Source: Costus lasius
Taxonomy: Eukaryota; Streptophyta; Magnoliopsida; Zingiberales; Costaceae
Direction of reading: 5' to 3'
Assembly (NCBI GenBank): GCA_027563935.2
Contig: CM050454.1
Span: 52,852,596-52,916,595 of the forward strand
Length of the DNA: 64,000 bases
Of this stretch, positions 47,013 to 60,394 are shown piece by piece. Position numbers and translations under genes: made by a program. The notes under the pieces were generated by a model. It saw only the letters and a list, made by a program, of their open reading frames with translations, was not told the origin of the DNA and did not search any database. Numbering within the stretch: the stretch's first letter is position 1; the number at the start of each line of letters is the position of its first letter.

Positions 47013-50000
47013 ATAAAAAGTAAGAGATTAAGTCACAAAAATATATATGAAATGGACTCAAAATCCGCAATTACCCAACAATTTAAATTTTATAAAATTT
47101 ACAATAATAAAATCATGAAACAAAGTAATTATGTAAAATTTAAATAAATTATTAAATATAATTATAATTTTTTTACTAGGAACAAAATGTGTATATTATG
47201 TACAACTTGTGATTATTAAATTATAAAATTTTAATTTGGATTTAAAATTGAATTTGGCGGTTATATTACTTAATAATGTTTTCCTTATAAATGTTGGGGG
47301 TAGACTTGTTGAATCATAGTAGAACCAAATTTTTTTATATAAATTTGAATTAAAACTATGAAAAATAAACAAAGGAGAAAAGTTTAGAAAATAGAATTAA
47401 ATCTCTTTTAAGGTAAAAGTGTGGTCTTTCATGCAAATTAAATCTTGTCTTTCTCATCCGAGCCTTGCTAGCATAATTGTGGGAGAGCTTATCTAGAATG
47501 GCTTTCAACGTGTAGTAATGGAAATAGAGAAAGAGGAGAAAACTTACATTTGAAAGAGGAAGAGGTACCCAGAGGAGAAAAAATGTAACTACTAAGTATA
47601 TGAAAGACGGCTAAACCCTTTCTTTTTTGGAGGACGCTTGCCTTAATTACACCTATTTGGTAAGTAATTAAATTTAAAAAAAATATTAAAATTAAAAATG
47701 AGTGTCCTAGCCTAGCCTAGCCCATATGTGTTTTGAATTTGAGTTGAATTCAGGTTAATATCAAGTGAATTAAATGCCCTTAAAAAAACCCTAGATGGAT
47801 TTGGGTCCTCCCCATTATTATAAGCCATGTATCTTTATTTTACTTTAATCAAAGCCCTTGGAAAACATGTGAGAGAGGGGAGTGTGGACGAGCCTCTTCT
47901 AAGTGGCTAAAGACTTTGGTAGGAAAAAGAACTAGAGCTTAACTCATTAAAAAGAGTTCAATAGTCAACTTTTATCAAAAGAGAAAATACATTTGGTCGA
48001 AATTTAGATAGAAGAAAACAAAGAATTAGTGATAGTAATAATCATAATTATACTTTTTTGCGTTATATTTCATCATGTTTGAAAATATTTGACAAGTTAA
48101 AATGTATCATTTAGGCAGCATGAGTGAAGATGCTACATTTAATAAAGGGGCCTTAAATATAATATAAATACATGCAAAATAATAATAATAATGCTACGAT
48201 TGGAGGTGGGGACATTCTTACCCCTTTCTCCTCCAAGGCTTCAAACCACATCAACTTCACACCCTAACCCTCGAGCTTTCGCAATTGGCAAGCATTATAT
48301 AAAATCAAAAGAAGAGAAGAGGAAGAAAAAGATAAATTTTGGCGTCATTCTAGAATTAAATCATGTAGATAAAATGACATGAATCCCTAGATCATAGTTC
48401 CATGCAAACTTGATTAGTTCATTTCAAGCAAGTAGATTGAATTCATAATCTAAATTAAGCTCCGATTACATTAGTTGTTTAATCAGAAACAAGTTAGGAC
48501 ATGTGGGGGGCACATAAAGGCGGAGCACGCATGTCGAAGAACACGCGCGCCCCCGCCGCGGCCGGCCGTAGGCGTCCACCACCACCATGTTGAGGCCACG
48601 GCGGGGCCGGCGACAGGGACGACCTCCGCATTTGTTATTTATGTTCTTCTTTTTTTTTTTTGTTTGCAGGATCATGCAAGGCAAGCATGCATGCCTCATC
48701 CCTGGTAGCTATGGCAGGCCACCTTATCCCCTTGTACTGCTCTCTCTCACCCCTTCTGATGTCCTTTCCCCAAGGAAGGGGAAGGGGGAGGCATGGGAAA
48801 AGTGGCGTGAGCTATTATCATGCCACATAGAGGAGACAGGAAGACACCCTATGCGAGTCCTTTATCTATGCTCCATTGACTCTCCCACCACCCATCATGA
48901 TCCATTAATTGCTGCTGCTCAGTTGAAGAAAGGAGAAGAGAAGGAGAACAATTGTTCTTTGTAGAGAAGTGATAAGATTAAATCTAATGACAGCCTTGAG
49001 AAGACCTAAAATTAAGGATCCAGTACTTTTGCCCTCCATCAGCCTTTTCACAAATTCTTGCTCGCACACACTCTTGTCTTCTTTTTATTCTGAATAAAGC
49101 TAATCACAACCTTGCGAGTGAAGGGAGGGTGTGGCCAAGAATCTCCACTGCCACCCAAGGAGAAAAATTATATATCTATGGCAAAGTTATCATGCGGTTG
49201 GTGCTCGGTGTACCTCTCACTCAGGCGTGAAAAGTAGCTTTGATAATACACCACGAGCAGCCATTACATCTCAAACTTGTCTCCCAATTACATTTACCGG
49301 GGAAGTTAGACAAGTTTCTTCTCCTTGTTCTTTTTAAATTGTAAAGTTGAAAATTTGAAATCCAAGTACCAGTGAAGACTGGAAAGCTCTCTGACGACTT
49401 CAATTTGAGCTTGCAATACTATTGTGTAATTGCTTGTTCAGCAGGTTCATTGACGTTTGGAAAGAGTAATAATTAATGTCGAGTGACATGGAATTAGAGC
49501 AGGAGCTGCCTATGATTAAAGAAAAAGTATGGAGCATAGATATAAAGATTAATTAACAATTAGAAGAAAGAATTTCACTAAGCGCTTTGAATTAGCAAGG
49601 ATTATTTATTATCATCATCAAAGAGTATACGGACCACCTCAGGAATATGATTGTAATATTAGTAGCTGTTTTCATTAACAAGGAGATGAAGAAAGCCAAT
49701 GAAGCAATAATGAAGCTTCTCATTCTACTTTCAAGTTAGTGACTAGTCATCACTGTTATATTGTTTCAATGGGCCTTGTTGAAATATTCATGTGTTTGAT
49801 TTTTAGCAACATGTTAAAATTCATATTACTCTCTCAAATCGTATCCACAACCACTCTTGTTAAAATTCACCAAGATCTATTCCTTTATACAAACTTGGTT
49901 CAGTAGTGGACTTTTTCTTAAATAATTGCAAGTCGTGGTCTCTGTTGTAAGAATTTATGCCGACTCTAGTTCTAACAAAAACAAGAATCCATCGCTGATC

Positions 50001-51073
50001 TTCCATCATCCCAGATTTGGCGCCGGCGCACCATTAACTCCCTCCCCGGTCAAGTGCCATCGAGTCAAACAGGCATCAGAAATGGCAAGAACACGGGCAA
50101 AGCCACCACCACTCTTTACAGCTCTCGGCATTGGCAGCGATGCTACGGTGCCAGAGTGCACCTCCACTCAGCGCCACCACGCACCGCCATAAAGCAGCGG
50201 AGGAAGGGGGACTCGGGGAGCTTACTGTACTCGCTTTTGGGGAACAGTGAGAGGGAGAACACGAGTAAAAAAGGAAATTAAAGGAGAAACTCTCGAGAAC
50301 ACTGCAGCGGAGGCACACAGCAATGGACAAAAGATTTTGCAGCATTAGTTGCAGATGGAATTTGGCAGCTACGCATGTTATCTGAATATTATATAGTTGT
50401 TTTTTGAAGTAAAATTGCCTTGTTTTGATTGATATGAGCGTGAAGAAACTCCTCTCTCTCTCTCACACACACACATACATACAGGCATTGAAAGCAGGGA
50501 AAGCACTTTTTATTTACTTATTTATTTATTGTTTTCTTCACTGTGACAGCTGCTGAGCAGTAGCAGTACTGCAGCAGCGGGAGAAGGGCAGGCTTATAAG
50601 CTCTGCATCAGCGCAGCGGGAAACAAAATATAATAAAAAAACAATTCCACAACACCCGAAACACTTTCTTCAAGAGAATAGAACCGCATACATACAAGAG
50701 AGGCGCAGCGGAAGACGCATCAAAAGCAGCACAAACACATCGCCGCTCTCCCCGCACTTTAAAGCCTCCCCACCGCCACGCACCAACATTGGTACCTCAC
50801 AACAGCTGAATCACCCGTACATCTACATGGCTGTCGTGTCCTCTCTTCGACCACACACGTCAGAACTCGGAATTCTCTGTGGGGTGATTCAGCCGTTCGC
50901 AGGCGGCTACGTGCGCCACCCTCCCCAAGAGTCCCAGTCCCCACTGGAAATAAAAAAAAAAAAAAAATGGCCAAAACAAACAAATCGCTCACAACAGAAA
51001 CACCCACTTTTTGCTCTCTGCTTATACGCCCCTGCCTCCCCGACTTCGTGATTCTCTTCTTCTCTTTGGAACG
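47013..51073. other. Intergenic region and promoter side of the HD-ZIP III gene
   Basis: No gene supported. 47013-48470 is AT-rich. 48500-48960 is GC-richer, with short frames and a pyrimidine tract ending in gcag at about 48668. 50451-50485 is a CT/CA microsatellite. 50560-51073 is probably promoter and 5' UTR of the downstream gene. I cannot place the TATA box or transcription start. Confidence 0.45.
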
Positions 51074-51121
51074 ATGGACGCATCGGCGGAGCAGGGGAAC
51101 AAGCTTCATTCCCTGCGGTGA
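51074..51121 (+). CDS. Upstream ORF of the HD-ZIP III leader, 15 codons
   Basis: ATG at 51074, 15 codons, then TGA at 51119-51121. It is in the same frame as the main ORF, which starts 132 nt after this stop. If the leader includes it, it could lower translation of the main protein. It contains gcttcattccc, an 11-nt match to the 3' half of miR166. Confidence 0.4.
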   Translation: MDASAEQGNKLHSLR

Positions 51122-51253
51122 GTGTTTGAGGCGCGTGATGTATCTCCTACTGCGGATGCGCCGGAAGAAGGGGGTAGGGCGGTGATTCTGAGAGTGCCCA
51201 ACTCGCCGGCTGTGCAAAGGGTGCTTTCTGAAAGGGCTTTTACTGCGGGCGAC

Positions 51254-54200
51254 ATGGCAATGGTCATGAGCGGCAAGGAAGTGGGGAAGGGGGCTGCAGC
51301 CATCGCAGCCATGGACTCGGGTAAGTACGTGAGGTACACGCCGGAGCAGGTTGAGGCGCTTGAGAGGGTCTACAACGAGTGCCCTAAGCCCAACTCCCTG
51401 AGACGGCAGCAGCTTATACGAGAGTGCCCCATCCTCTCCAACATCGAGCCGAAGCAGATCAAGGTCTGGTTCCAGAACAGAAGGTAAAGAACGGGACATT
51501 AGCTGTCGTTGATTTTATCGTTCCACTAGTTAAGTCTGGTAGGGCAGCAGATGATTCTTTTCTAGTTTATCAACTATTTAGGTTGGATTTTTGAGCTAAA
51601 CTCGCTCTGAGATATTGAATCATTTTCAGATTCATGGTCGATTTTGCATCGATTTGAATTTTTTCTCTTTCTATGAATCTCGTTTTCCCGAGTTCTTAAG
51701 TACAACTTTTGGCATCGTTTTGCCACGTTGGTGAGGATTTACCTCGAAAAATATTCCTCCTTGGTCTTATACATTTCTATATACTGAACCAGAGCAAATT
51801 GTTCAGCTTGCTTGTGTATTGCCATGTACTGGCGCTTTCCATCACTTATTATCCGAGGCGGGATACTATAATATTTGATTTCTGCCATTTTTAACAGCAT
51901 CGGAATTTTTCTTAACTCAGAATGAAAGAAATCGCTTTTCATCTTGGTTTTTGATTTGCGTTAAAAAGTTAATACTGAATCAGATTTGTTGTTTTCGCAC
52001 GCTTGTAATCCTTGTTAGGATTGTTTGGTGTCAGGGATCCAGCTACATAATGATGAAGTTTTTATGCCAAAACGGTACCTTTTTCTTAATAATTTTAGCC
52101 ATATTTCATATTTCTGTTAGCCACATTTATTTCTGTTGTGATGATCTCTAAAGAAGATGATGTATTCCGTATTGTATTCAGGGTGTTTTTCTTTCTCAGT
52201 ATGACTTGTTATTTTCCTTGCCAATAATTTGGATCGCAACGAAATGATTTATGCGAAAACAGCATTGCTTAATTAATGCATAGTGTACAAGGTTTACCAA
52301 GGTGAGATGACTATTGAAATTTGGTGTACCGGTACTTGCGAGCAATAAATGCAATGACACTATTAATGGCTAAAGTGGTTCATCTTTTCTGCAAGGCACT
52401 TTCAAGTTGAACCTAACCGTTTGTCTGATTATAGATTTGAGTCTTATTCCCATGTTGTCTACTTGAAAACATAGTGTACGGAATTGTTCTGCACTGCAAT
52501 ACTTTTGTATTATATCTTTCTTTTCATTGGCTTTTTTTAACTTCATAGGTGTCGAGAAAAGCAAAGGAAGGAAGCATCTCGTCTCCAAACTGTTAACCGT
52601 AAGTTGACTGCCATGAACAAACTTTTGATGGAGGAAAACGACCGACTGCAGAAGCAGGTGTCACAACTTGTTTATGAGAATGGCTATATGCGACAGCAAC
52701 TGCATAACGTAAGTTTTTCTTTCCAAATGTTGCTAAATCTTATTACACGCTCAGAGATTTTTTCATGTTTTTATTGTTTCCATGGTTTTCTTGCAATGGG
52801 CGTCTCCTTTTACTAAAATATGTAAATTTAGCTAGATTATCTAAAATGCTTTTGCGCTTTGGATTTATAACTTTTGTTGCATTTTCAAATTGAAACCTAA
52901 CTAAGATGTTTTGCACCTGTCACTGTTAGATTGGATCTTAGTTTTTGTAAATGGTATTGCAGGCCTCTGTAGCCACTACTGACACAAGATGTGAGTCTGT
53001 AGTCACAAGTGGTCAGCAGCACCCTCAACAAAACCCCACTCCACAACATCCTCAGAAAGATGCTAATAGCCCAGCTGGGTAATCTAAATTGCTCGTTGTT
53101 ATGACAATAATTTAGGCTGCTTTGTCATATGGCCTCTGATAACTTGTTATTGACTTATTTCTTATGGGTTTTCTGTTAGCCTCCTCGCAATTGCTGAGGA
53201 GACCATGGCAGAGTTCCTCTCAAAGGCTACTGGAACTGCTGTTGATTGGGTTCAGATGGTTGGGATGAAGGTGATATTGTTGTCTGACTTCAGCTTGGGT
53301 TCATTTATTTGCCTTCAGTTTTTATTGTGGAACTTATTTCTCATTGTCCATTATAGCCTGGTCCGGATTCTATTGGAATCATTGCTGTTTCCCACAATTG
53401 TAGTGGCGTTGCAGCTCGAGCTTGCGGCCTTGTGGGTCTAGAACCCACAAAGGTAAGTCATTGTCTAGTAAATTCTCAATCTCTATCTGATAATTCATGG
53501 TTATATAATACACTGTTTTCTGTGGTCTCTAGGTTGCAGAGATCCTCAAGGATCGTCCTTCTTGGTATCGTGATTGTCGCTGCTTAGATGTACTTACTGT
53601 AATTCCAACCAGTAATGGAGGGAATATTGAACTTGTATATATGCAGGTTTGTTCTTGTGGTCCTCATTTGTTATGTGTGTTTAATTTGGAGAAGCTGTTG
53701 ATCATTGTCTTTGTTCCATGCCAATTAACTTTTCCTGTGATCTGCTACAATTAGACGTATGCACCAACTACTTTGGCAGCAGCGCGAGACTTTTGGACAT
53801 TGAGATATACTGCTGGTTTAGAAGATGGCAGTCTTGTGGTATGAGCTGTGCATCTTTTATGTGCTAGTGTTTTCTCAGAGATTGTGTTTTAATCACGGCT
53901 GCAGATAAGGATACTGTTTTATTCACTAAATTGATAATTTTCAACTTCTGAAAGATGGAAGTTGCTCTAAGATACTTTATTTCTTTAGGTCTGTGAAAGA
54001 TCACTGACTCCTGCAACGGGTGGTCCTGCTGGTCCTCCTGCTCCGAATTTTGTGAGAGCTGAAATGCTTTCTAGTGGTTATCTAATTCGGCCATGTGAGG
54101 GTGGTGGTTCAATGATCCACATTGTTGATCATGTTGATTTGGATGTGAGTTTCATATCCGTTCTGCTATTTTAATTAGCTTTGTATCAGCTTTACTGATT

Positions 54201-56956
54201 ATCAGGGACGCTTCAGGCATGGAGTGTACCTGAGGTTCTTAGACCCTTGTATGAATCACCAAAAGTTATGGCACAGAAGTTGACCATTGCAGTAAGTTTA
54301 CTTACTAAACATAACATGTTTACTTGATATACCATTAGTGAAACCATGACCCTTTTTGTAGGCACTCCGCCACCTGAAACAGATTGCTCAAGAAACAAGT
54401 GGTGAAGTAGCTTATGCTGTTGGCCGCCAACCTGCTGTTTTGAGAATTTTCAGTCAGAGATTGAGCAGGTTGTTGGTTTATTCGTGCTATATTTTTCTCC
54501 CGGTACTTTCTACAGCAACTTTTTTTTTGCATTTTGTAGTGATTCTATTTTGTACTGCAGAGGTTTCAATGATGCGGTGAACGGATTTGCTGCGGATGGT
54601 TGGTCTTTGCTGTGTAGTGATGGTGTTGATGATGTAACAATTGCTATAAATTCTTCCGCAAATAAACTTTTAGGTTCTCATGTGAACTCTTCTGCAATGT
54701 TTTCAACGTTTGGAGGTGGCATTTTATGTGCAAAAGCGTCAATGCTGTTGCAGGTTTGACCTTCCCCACTTTAAGTTGAGAACTTTCTATTAATCTGCAC
54801 GTTCCAGCAAAAACTCCTTTAAGATGTGATTTAATGATGGTAATTCTCTCTTTCATTAATGTAGAATGTGCCGCCTGCGTTGCTGGTTCAGTTTCTGAGG
54901 GAGCATCGTTCAGAATGGGCTGATTGTGGTGTTGATGCTTACTCTTCTGCTTCATTGAGAGCTAGCCCATATGCAGTTCCTGGTGTTACGGCAAATAGTG
55001 GGCTCTTGGGCAGCCTGGTGATACTTCCTCTAGCACACACTGTGCAGCACGAAGAGGTATGCCTGTTACAGGCAAAAATGCATATTACACTTCTATGTGG
55101 TCTGTGCTTCTTAAGTGCATTAGGCTAATGTGCTTTACTGCAGTTCATGGAGGTGTTTAGACTTGAAAGTCATGGTTTTAATCAAGATGATGTAATTTTG
55201 CCAAGGGATATGTATTTATTACAGGTTCATCTCCTTGAATTTTTCTCTGCCTTGGTCTATGGATCTTTGCTTCTTGTTCGTTACTGATCTTTTCTTTATT
55301 GTCATGGCAGCTTTGCAGTGGAGTTGATGAGAATGCTACTGGCTCTTGTGCTCAACTGGTTTTTGCACCCATTGATGAATCCTTTGCAGATGATGTTCCT
55401 TTGTTGCCATCCGGTTTTCGTGTTATACCGCTGGAACCAAAAACAGTTGCGTCTCTTGCATCAAATCTTCTATAAAGTAACTACTGTTGGTTTAATTCAT
55501 CTGATCCGCAACAATGTTGGATGTCTTTTTTGCTTGTGGCTGGCTATTACCTGGCTTGAGAAAAAGGATACATGCCATGTGATAAACTGTATTATTGTTT
55601 TCATTTAGACTTTGAATTTTGGTCTATGCCCTTGTTCTCGGTTAAGTATATATTTAACTTGAAATTGTCTATGTATTCAAACCTTTGGCGAGAAAACCAT
55701 GAATTTTCTAATTACATAATGTGCTTTTTATAATAATGCTGCAGGATTCCCCGACTGCCACACGGACACTGGATTTGGCATCGACACTAGAGATCGGATC
55801 TGGTGCCACGGTTCGATCTCTTAATGATTCTACTTCAAGCCCATACAGTCTGAGATCAGTCCTCACAATCGCCTTCCAGTTTACGTATGAGAATCACCTC
55901 CGAGAAAATGTTGCAGCAATGGCCCGTCAATACGTTAGAAGTGTGGTTACCTCAGTGCAGAGAGTTGCTATGGCTATTGCTCCTTCTCGACCTGGTTGTC
56001 CTATTGGAGTTAAGAATCCACCTGGTTCTCCTGAAGCTCACACTTTGGCACGATGGATTTCTCGGAGCTACAGGTAATCTGATTGTTCACATCGATCTAC
56101 TACAGCAATTGTTAATTCCTGCACCTTGATTGTGACTTACAAGTATTCTACTAGAATTGATAATGAGTTGCAGCATGCGATGTACGTATCCAATGTTTAA
56201 GTACTTATTGAGGTCGCATTTAACTTATTCTGGCATTTTAAAGAAGTAAATGTTTTTTGAGATAATTCAGTGATTCCACAATACTTTTCAGGGCTCATAC
56301 TGGAGTAGATCTCTTTCGGGTGGACTCGCAAGCTGCTGATTCTTTGCTGAAACTACTGTGGCATCATTCAGATGCAATCATGTGTTGCTCTTTCAAGGCA
56401 AGTGGTTGTATTTATGAATTCACATTATCATGCCTTCTTCAATACGTTGGGAGAAGGTTTTCTCATACTGCAACTTTCCACTTTAGTTATCAACTCTCTT
56501 TCTTTTTTGTAACCATAGACGAACCTCTCAGCCTAGTATATCATTCGTTAATTCATTTCATTGTAGACTTCCCCAGTGTTCTCTTTCTCCAATCAAGCTG
56601 GGTTGGATATGTTAGAAACCACGCTGGTGGCTCTTCAGGACATTACACTCGAAAAGATTCTCAACGACAGTGCTCGCAAGGTGCTTTGCTCCGAGTTCCC
56701 CAAGATCATGCAGCAGGTAAGTAACCAAAGAATCTCAAATTTCTTTTGCTTGTTTCTCCTTGTCTATTTTATTATAACAGTGAATCCTATGCATCTTTTC
56801 TAAATGTAGGGCCTTGCATATCTTCCTGCTGGTATAGCAGAATCGAGCATGGGGAGGCCGATATCATTTGAACAGGCTGTGGCATGGAAAGTCTTGAATG
56901 AGGAGGATTCACCACATTGTCTAGCTTTGATGTTTGTAAACTGGTCTTTTGTATGA
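51254..56956 (+). CDS. HD-ZIP class III transcription factor, PHB/PHV (HOX32)-like, 18 exons
   Basis: Nuclear regulator of adaxial fate, meristem and vascular patterning. Exons: 51254-51483, 52549-52708, 52963-53078, 53180-53270, 53357-53452, 53533-53646, 53755-53838, 53989-54144, 54217-54291, 54362-54468, 54561-54753, 54865-55056, 55144-55224, 55311-55445, 55745-56073, 56292-56397, 56567-56716, 56810-56956. They sum to 2562 nt with consistent phases: 853 aa, normal for the family. Homeodomain ~24-83 (IKVWFQNRRCREKQRKEA), leucine zipper ~87-130 (MNKLLMEENDRLQKQVSQLV), START ~170-390, MEKHLA ~710-852, ending FVNWSFV. The start MAMVMSGKE is the first in-frame ATG after the upstream stop at 51119; Met at 51260 and 51266 also fit. 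Regulation by miR166 is shown by the site over exons 4-5. Two introns have unusual donors: GTTGCG (55446) and GCAAGT (56398). Confidence 0.95.
53262..53368 (+). promoter_or_regulatory. miR165/166 target site, split by intron 4
   Basis: Exon 4 ends GGGATGAAG (53262-53270) and exon 5 begins CCTGGTCCGGAT (53357-53368). Joined in the mRNA they form the conserved miR166 site of HD-ZIP III genes in the START region, at the codons for GMK-PGPD. The site exists only after splicing, as in other family members. Confidence 0.95.
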
Positions 56957-58152
56957 GCTTCAAGCTGCTTTCACACATCTAAACTTTGATTTTGTTGACA
57001 GAACTCAAAATGTCATTCCTTTTGCTAAATGTTGTAGCTAAACCCTATCAAGAATACGCGTACCATCTAAACCCTATCAAGATATTTGCGTCAAAATAGA
57101 TTGGAAATCGATCTTTTTCTGATGGGCCAGTTGTGAAGTTGTGCATGAATGGCTTTATTCTCCGATCTCGTTTTCTGCCCATGTGCTGATGCCCTTCGCA
57201 AAATGTTTTCTTTTGGCTGGGCAGTCGGAATGAATTGGCGTCTGCGATTTACCGGTTCTAACATTTCATCTCCATGGTGATGGCATTGGTATTTCCAAGA
57301 AATTTACTCCTCTAGATGCCTGATTTTGAAAGTCTTTTTCATAGTTTACTGTCCGAATGGTTAAATATGCACGACTTTCATCACCGGAGTCTCACATAAG
57401 TTGCATTAACTTGAATATCTCTCTTTACCAGAAAGGTAAGGTTGGGGAGATGATCAAGGTAATAAACCAAAGAAAATTCTTCACTTTGAGCGAAATGATT
57501 GATCGCAAAAAGAGGGACATTCCATGTGAATGTGACGTCTGATAAGGCAGCCAAAAGCGTAACAGGGGAACTTGACGAAAACATGATTAAATTATTTTTC
57601 ATGAAGTGCAAACTGATCCATTTGGAAAGGTTAAGAAAAATAACACAAGTTTTTTTCATCTGCTTTGTACTTGTATTTATAAGAATGCTAATGATATATG
57701 ATTTTTTTTTAATTCACTTTCAGTCCGTATTGAAGTTCAAAGCAAAGTTTCATCAATTTTAAATTGGAAATCTCAACAGCATCCATACCAATAGCAAACA
57801 AAAAAAAAAATATCAATAAATTGCATATTGGTTTATTGGTTGCATCGCTAAGTTGTAAACCATACCAATATGGACATGCAAAAAGTTTAATAACAAAAAA
57901 AAAATTAAATACTGTAAGATAGGATCCTCTTCTCAAATACCTTGTATTCATTTTTTATTTTTTATTTTTTATTTTATTATTTTTTAATTTTTCATTTGTA
58001 ACTTTTTTTTATTTTTGATTTTTGATGTTTTTTTTTTCCAATTTCCAATTTTTGAATTTTTTTTATTTTGATTTTGATTTTTTATGTTTGTTTATTTTGG
58101 ATTCTTGATTATTGTTTATTTTTGAGTTTTTATTTTTGATTTTTGATTTAAG

Positions 58153-58195
<43 letters not shown>

Positions 58196-58795
58196 TTAAT
58201 CGTTGATTTTTTTTTTCTATTTTTCATTTTCTTTCTTGATTTTTTCTTATTTTTAACTTTTGATTTTAAATTTGCTTTTTTTTTATTTTTGATTTGTGAT
58301 TATTAATCATAGATTGTTGATTTATTCTATTTTTAATTTTGATTTCCTTTATTTTTGAATTTTGATTTTTTTTATACTTTGATTCTTCATTCTTAATTAC
58401 TAATTTTACTTTTATTTTATTTTCGTTCTTTTGATGTTAGATATATAATTTTTTATTCCTAATTAGGATAGCAACGGGTCGAGGTGGGGGCGGAAAGTGC
58501 CAAACCTGACCCCCAACCCTAACACCCTAATATTATAACAGACCCCAACCTTGAACTTGTTGGGGTTGAAAAAACTCATCCCAAACCTGACCCTGGAAAC
58601 CCGACCCCGTAATGAAATATGGGTGGTGGAGGCAGTGCATAGGCGACGGGGCGGTGTGGGCAGCATGGTGATGTGAGCTACAGTGTGGCAGTGTGAGCGA
58701 CAGCATGGTGGCACAAGTAGTGACGTGGACGGCGCACGATTAGCAACATAGACAGCATGAGCAACGTGGCCGGCGTGAACTTGAGCAAGGCAACA
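56957..58795. other. 3' flank of the HD-ZIP III gene and low-complexity DNA
   Basis: Presumed 3' UTR followed by AT-rich DNA. About 57950-58440 is T-rich low-complexity sequence. 58470-58800 contains acctgacccc/ggtcgggg-type words and GC-rich ggcag/gtgag words without a gene. Confidence 0.45.
58157..58192. repeat. (TA)18 microsatellite
   Basis: 36 bp of uninterrupted TA inside the T-rich tract. Confidence 0.95.
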
Positions 58796-58859
58796 TGACC
58801 AACGCAAGTGAATATGACATACATATCGGACCAACCATAGGTCATAGGACATATACACT

Positions 58860-59424
58860 TGTTGAACCACGTATTCCACCCAGAAACAGCAAGAGAAGTA
58901 TCCCTAGAGGCACAGTAACGATCCTAGGATCGGGGAAAACGAGGAAATCATACAAGGGGTCGATACAGCCGTGGAATCCTCCACCTCCAAAAGCCTCTCT
59001 CCCCCATCAACTACAAGGAGAAGGACCAGAAGATCTTGGAAGTGCAGGTGATGATGGTAATGCTTCTAAAACAAAGCTGAAGCCTTTTGGGATAGAATCC
59101 TAGCCAACCCAAATCAGTCAAATGTTCGGCAGTGGATTAGATCAGGATCTTTCCAGCTTGATGAAGATTGAGTCACTATTCGGCTACAATGGTGCTGTTA
59201 AAAGCAATAAAGAGAAGAAGGAATCATCTGCTAGTGAGCCTACTATTCAGTTTATACAGATTCTTGATCCAAAGAAATCACAAAATTTAGCTATATCATT
59301 AAGAGCTTCAAATGTCAAAAGGGACGTCCGTGAAGCACTCATGGAAGATAAAGGGGGAAAAGAAGCCTTTACACTCAGCAACATACTCGAAAAATTGTAC
59401 AAGAAACTAGTAAATATGAAGTAA
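58860..59424 (+). pseudogene. Captured formin fragment (FH1 end and FH2 start)
   Basis: Plus-strand frames read PPPPKASLP and ASKTKLKPF, then, after a shift, FWDRILANPNQSNVRQ and RSGSFQLDED, then, after another shift, IESLFGYNGAVKSN and QFIQILDPKKSQNLAISLRA. This is the order of a plant formin from the FH1 proline stretch into the FH2 actin-nucleation domain. At least two small deletions (about 59088 and 59165) break the frame, and the rest of FH2 is missing. No intron is visible, so the piece may be one exon or an RNA-derived copy. Confidence 0.85.
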
Positions 59425-60267
59425 AGGTAGAAACTAGTCAAATGAAAAGGAGCTGCCACAATAAAGTGAAATTCATGGAAAATATGCTGGGTTGCTTCAA
59501 ACGTCAGAAGGTGAAAATAACAAATCATGAAAGTCTTACCTATTGACAAGCATCAACCTCAATGGACCCAGAAGTTCAAAATCAGGAGGAGCTGAAGTTA
59601 CTCTTCATAGCTGACTGGAGAAAAGATCAGGAAGTAACCAGCTGTTGAGCCCCCAAGTCACTTTTTTGACCCTACAAGAAGGTCAAAGGCTATGAACTGG
59701 ATCAATAAAAGAAGAGAAAGGTGTCAGGACCTACTTCGACCATAAATAAACACACGCCAGCAGAGAACAAAAACTGGAAAACGCACGAAGATAGGAGAAG
59801 GTGTGCGCAACAGCTAAAAAATATGTAATATAAAATAAAAAGGGGAAAGGAGAGAGAAGAGACAAGCAAAGAATCAACAAAAGAAAAATCTAGCGGACGC
59901 CATCAAGCAAAAAAATTAATTAAATTACCCTACCCCACCTATTAACCTGCGAATAAGACAAAAAAAAGACCAAAAAAGGACGTGGCAACAAGCAGGGAAA
60001 CTGTCAAACGAAAAGGAGGATCAGCCCCCAACCAATTTAGGGCTGACAAACGGGAGGAATGGAAAGCCCTCACAACAGCTAAAAAAAATCAATCAATTGA
60101 TAGAAGAAGCAAAAAAGGAGGGAAGGCCAGCTGTCGGTAAAATGATCACTCTTGGGGTTGAGAGGTTCATAAAAGGGGCCGGAGGCTAAAAAAAAGGGCA
60201 CCGAAGGCAGCAAGAAGAGGCAGGGAGAAGGTAAACGGGGGGAAGTTTTCCTTTCTCTACTCTTTTT

Positions 60268-60394
60268 CTTTAGGCTTCATGGACGCATTAAGCGTCCTGG
60301 CACCGTGATGAAATAGAGTGTTTTTTTTTTTTCTTTTTTTTCGGATCTCTCGTCTTTAGGCTTCATGGACGCACTAAGCGTCCTGGCACCACAA
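60268..60394 (+). repeat. Paired leader hairpins, copy 2
   Basis: The same segment as in copy 1, twice, 86 bp apart: GGACGC-attaa-GCGTCC at 60281-60297 and GGACGC-actaa-GCGTCC at 60367-60383. Stems are conserved; the second loop changed. Confidence 0.7.

Noticed and set aside
48475..48964. Overlapping frames on both strands in a GC-rich patch
   Set aside because: No domain, no consistent splice structure; composition explains the open frames.
50759..51499. 246-codon minus-strand frame
   Set aside because: Shadow of HD-ZIP III exon 1 and its GC-rich leader; no domain on that strand.
58860..59424. Functional formin gene
   Set aside because: Only a small FH1-FH2 piece, with at least two frame breaks, inside a repeated element.
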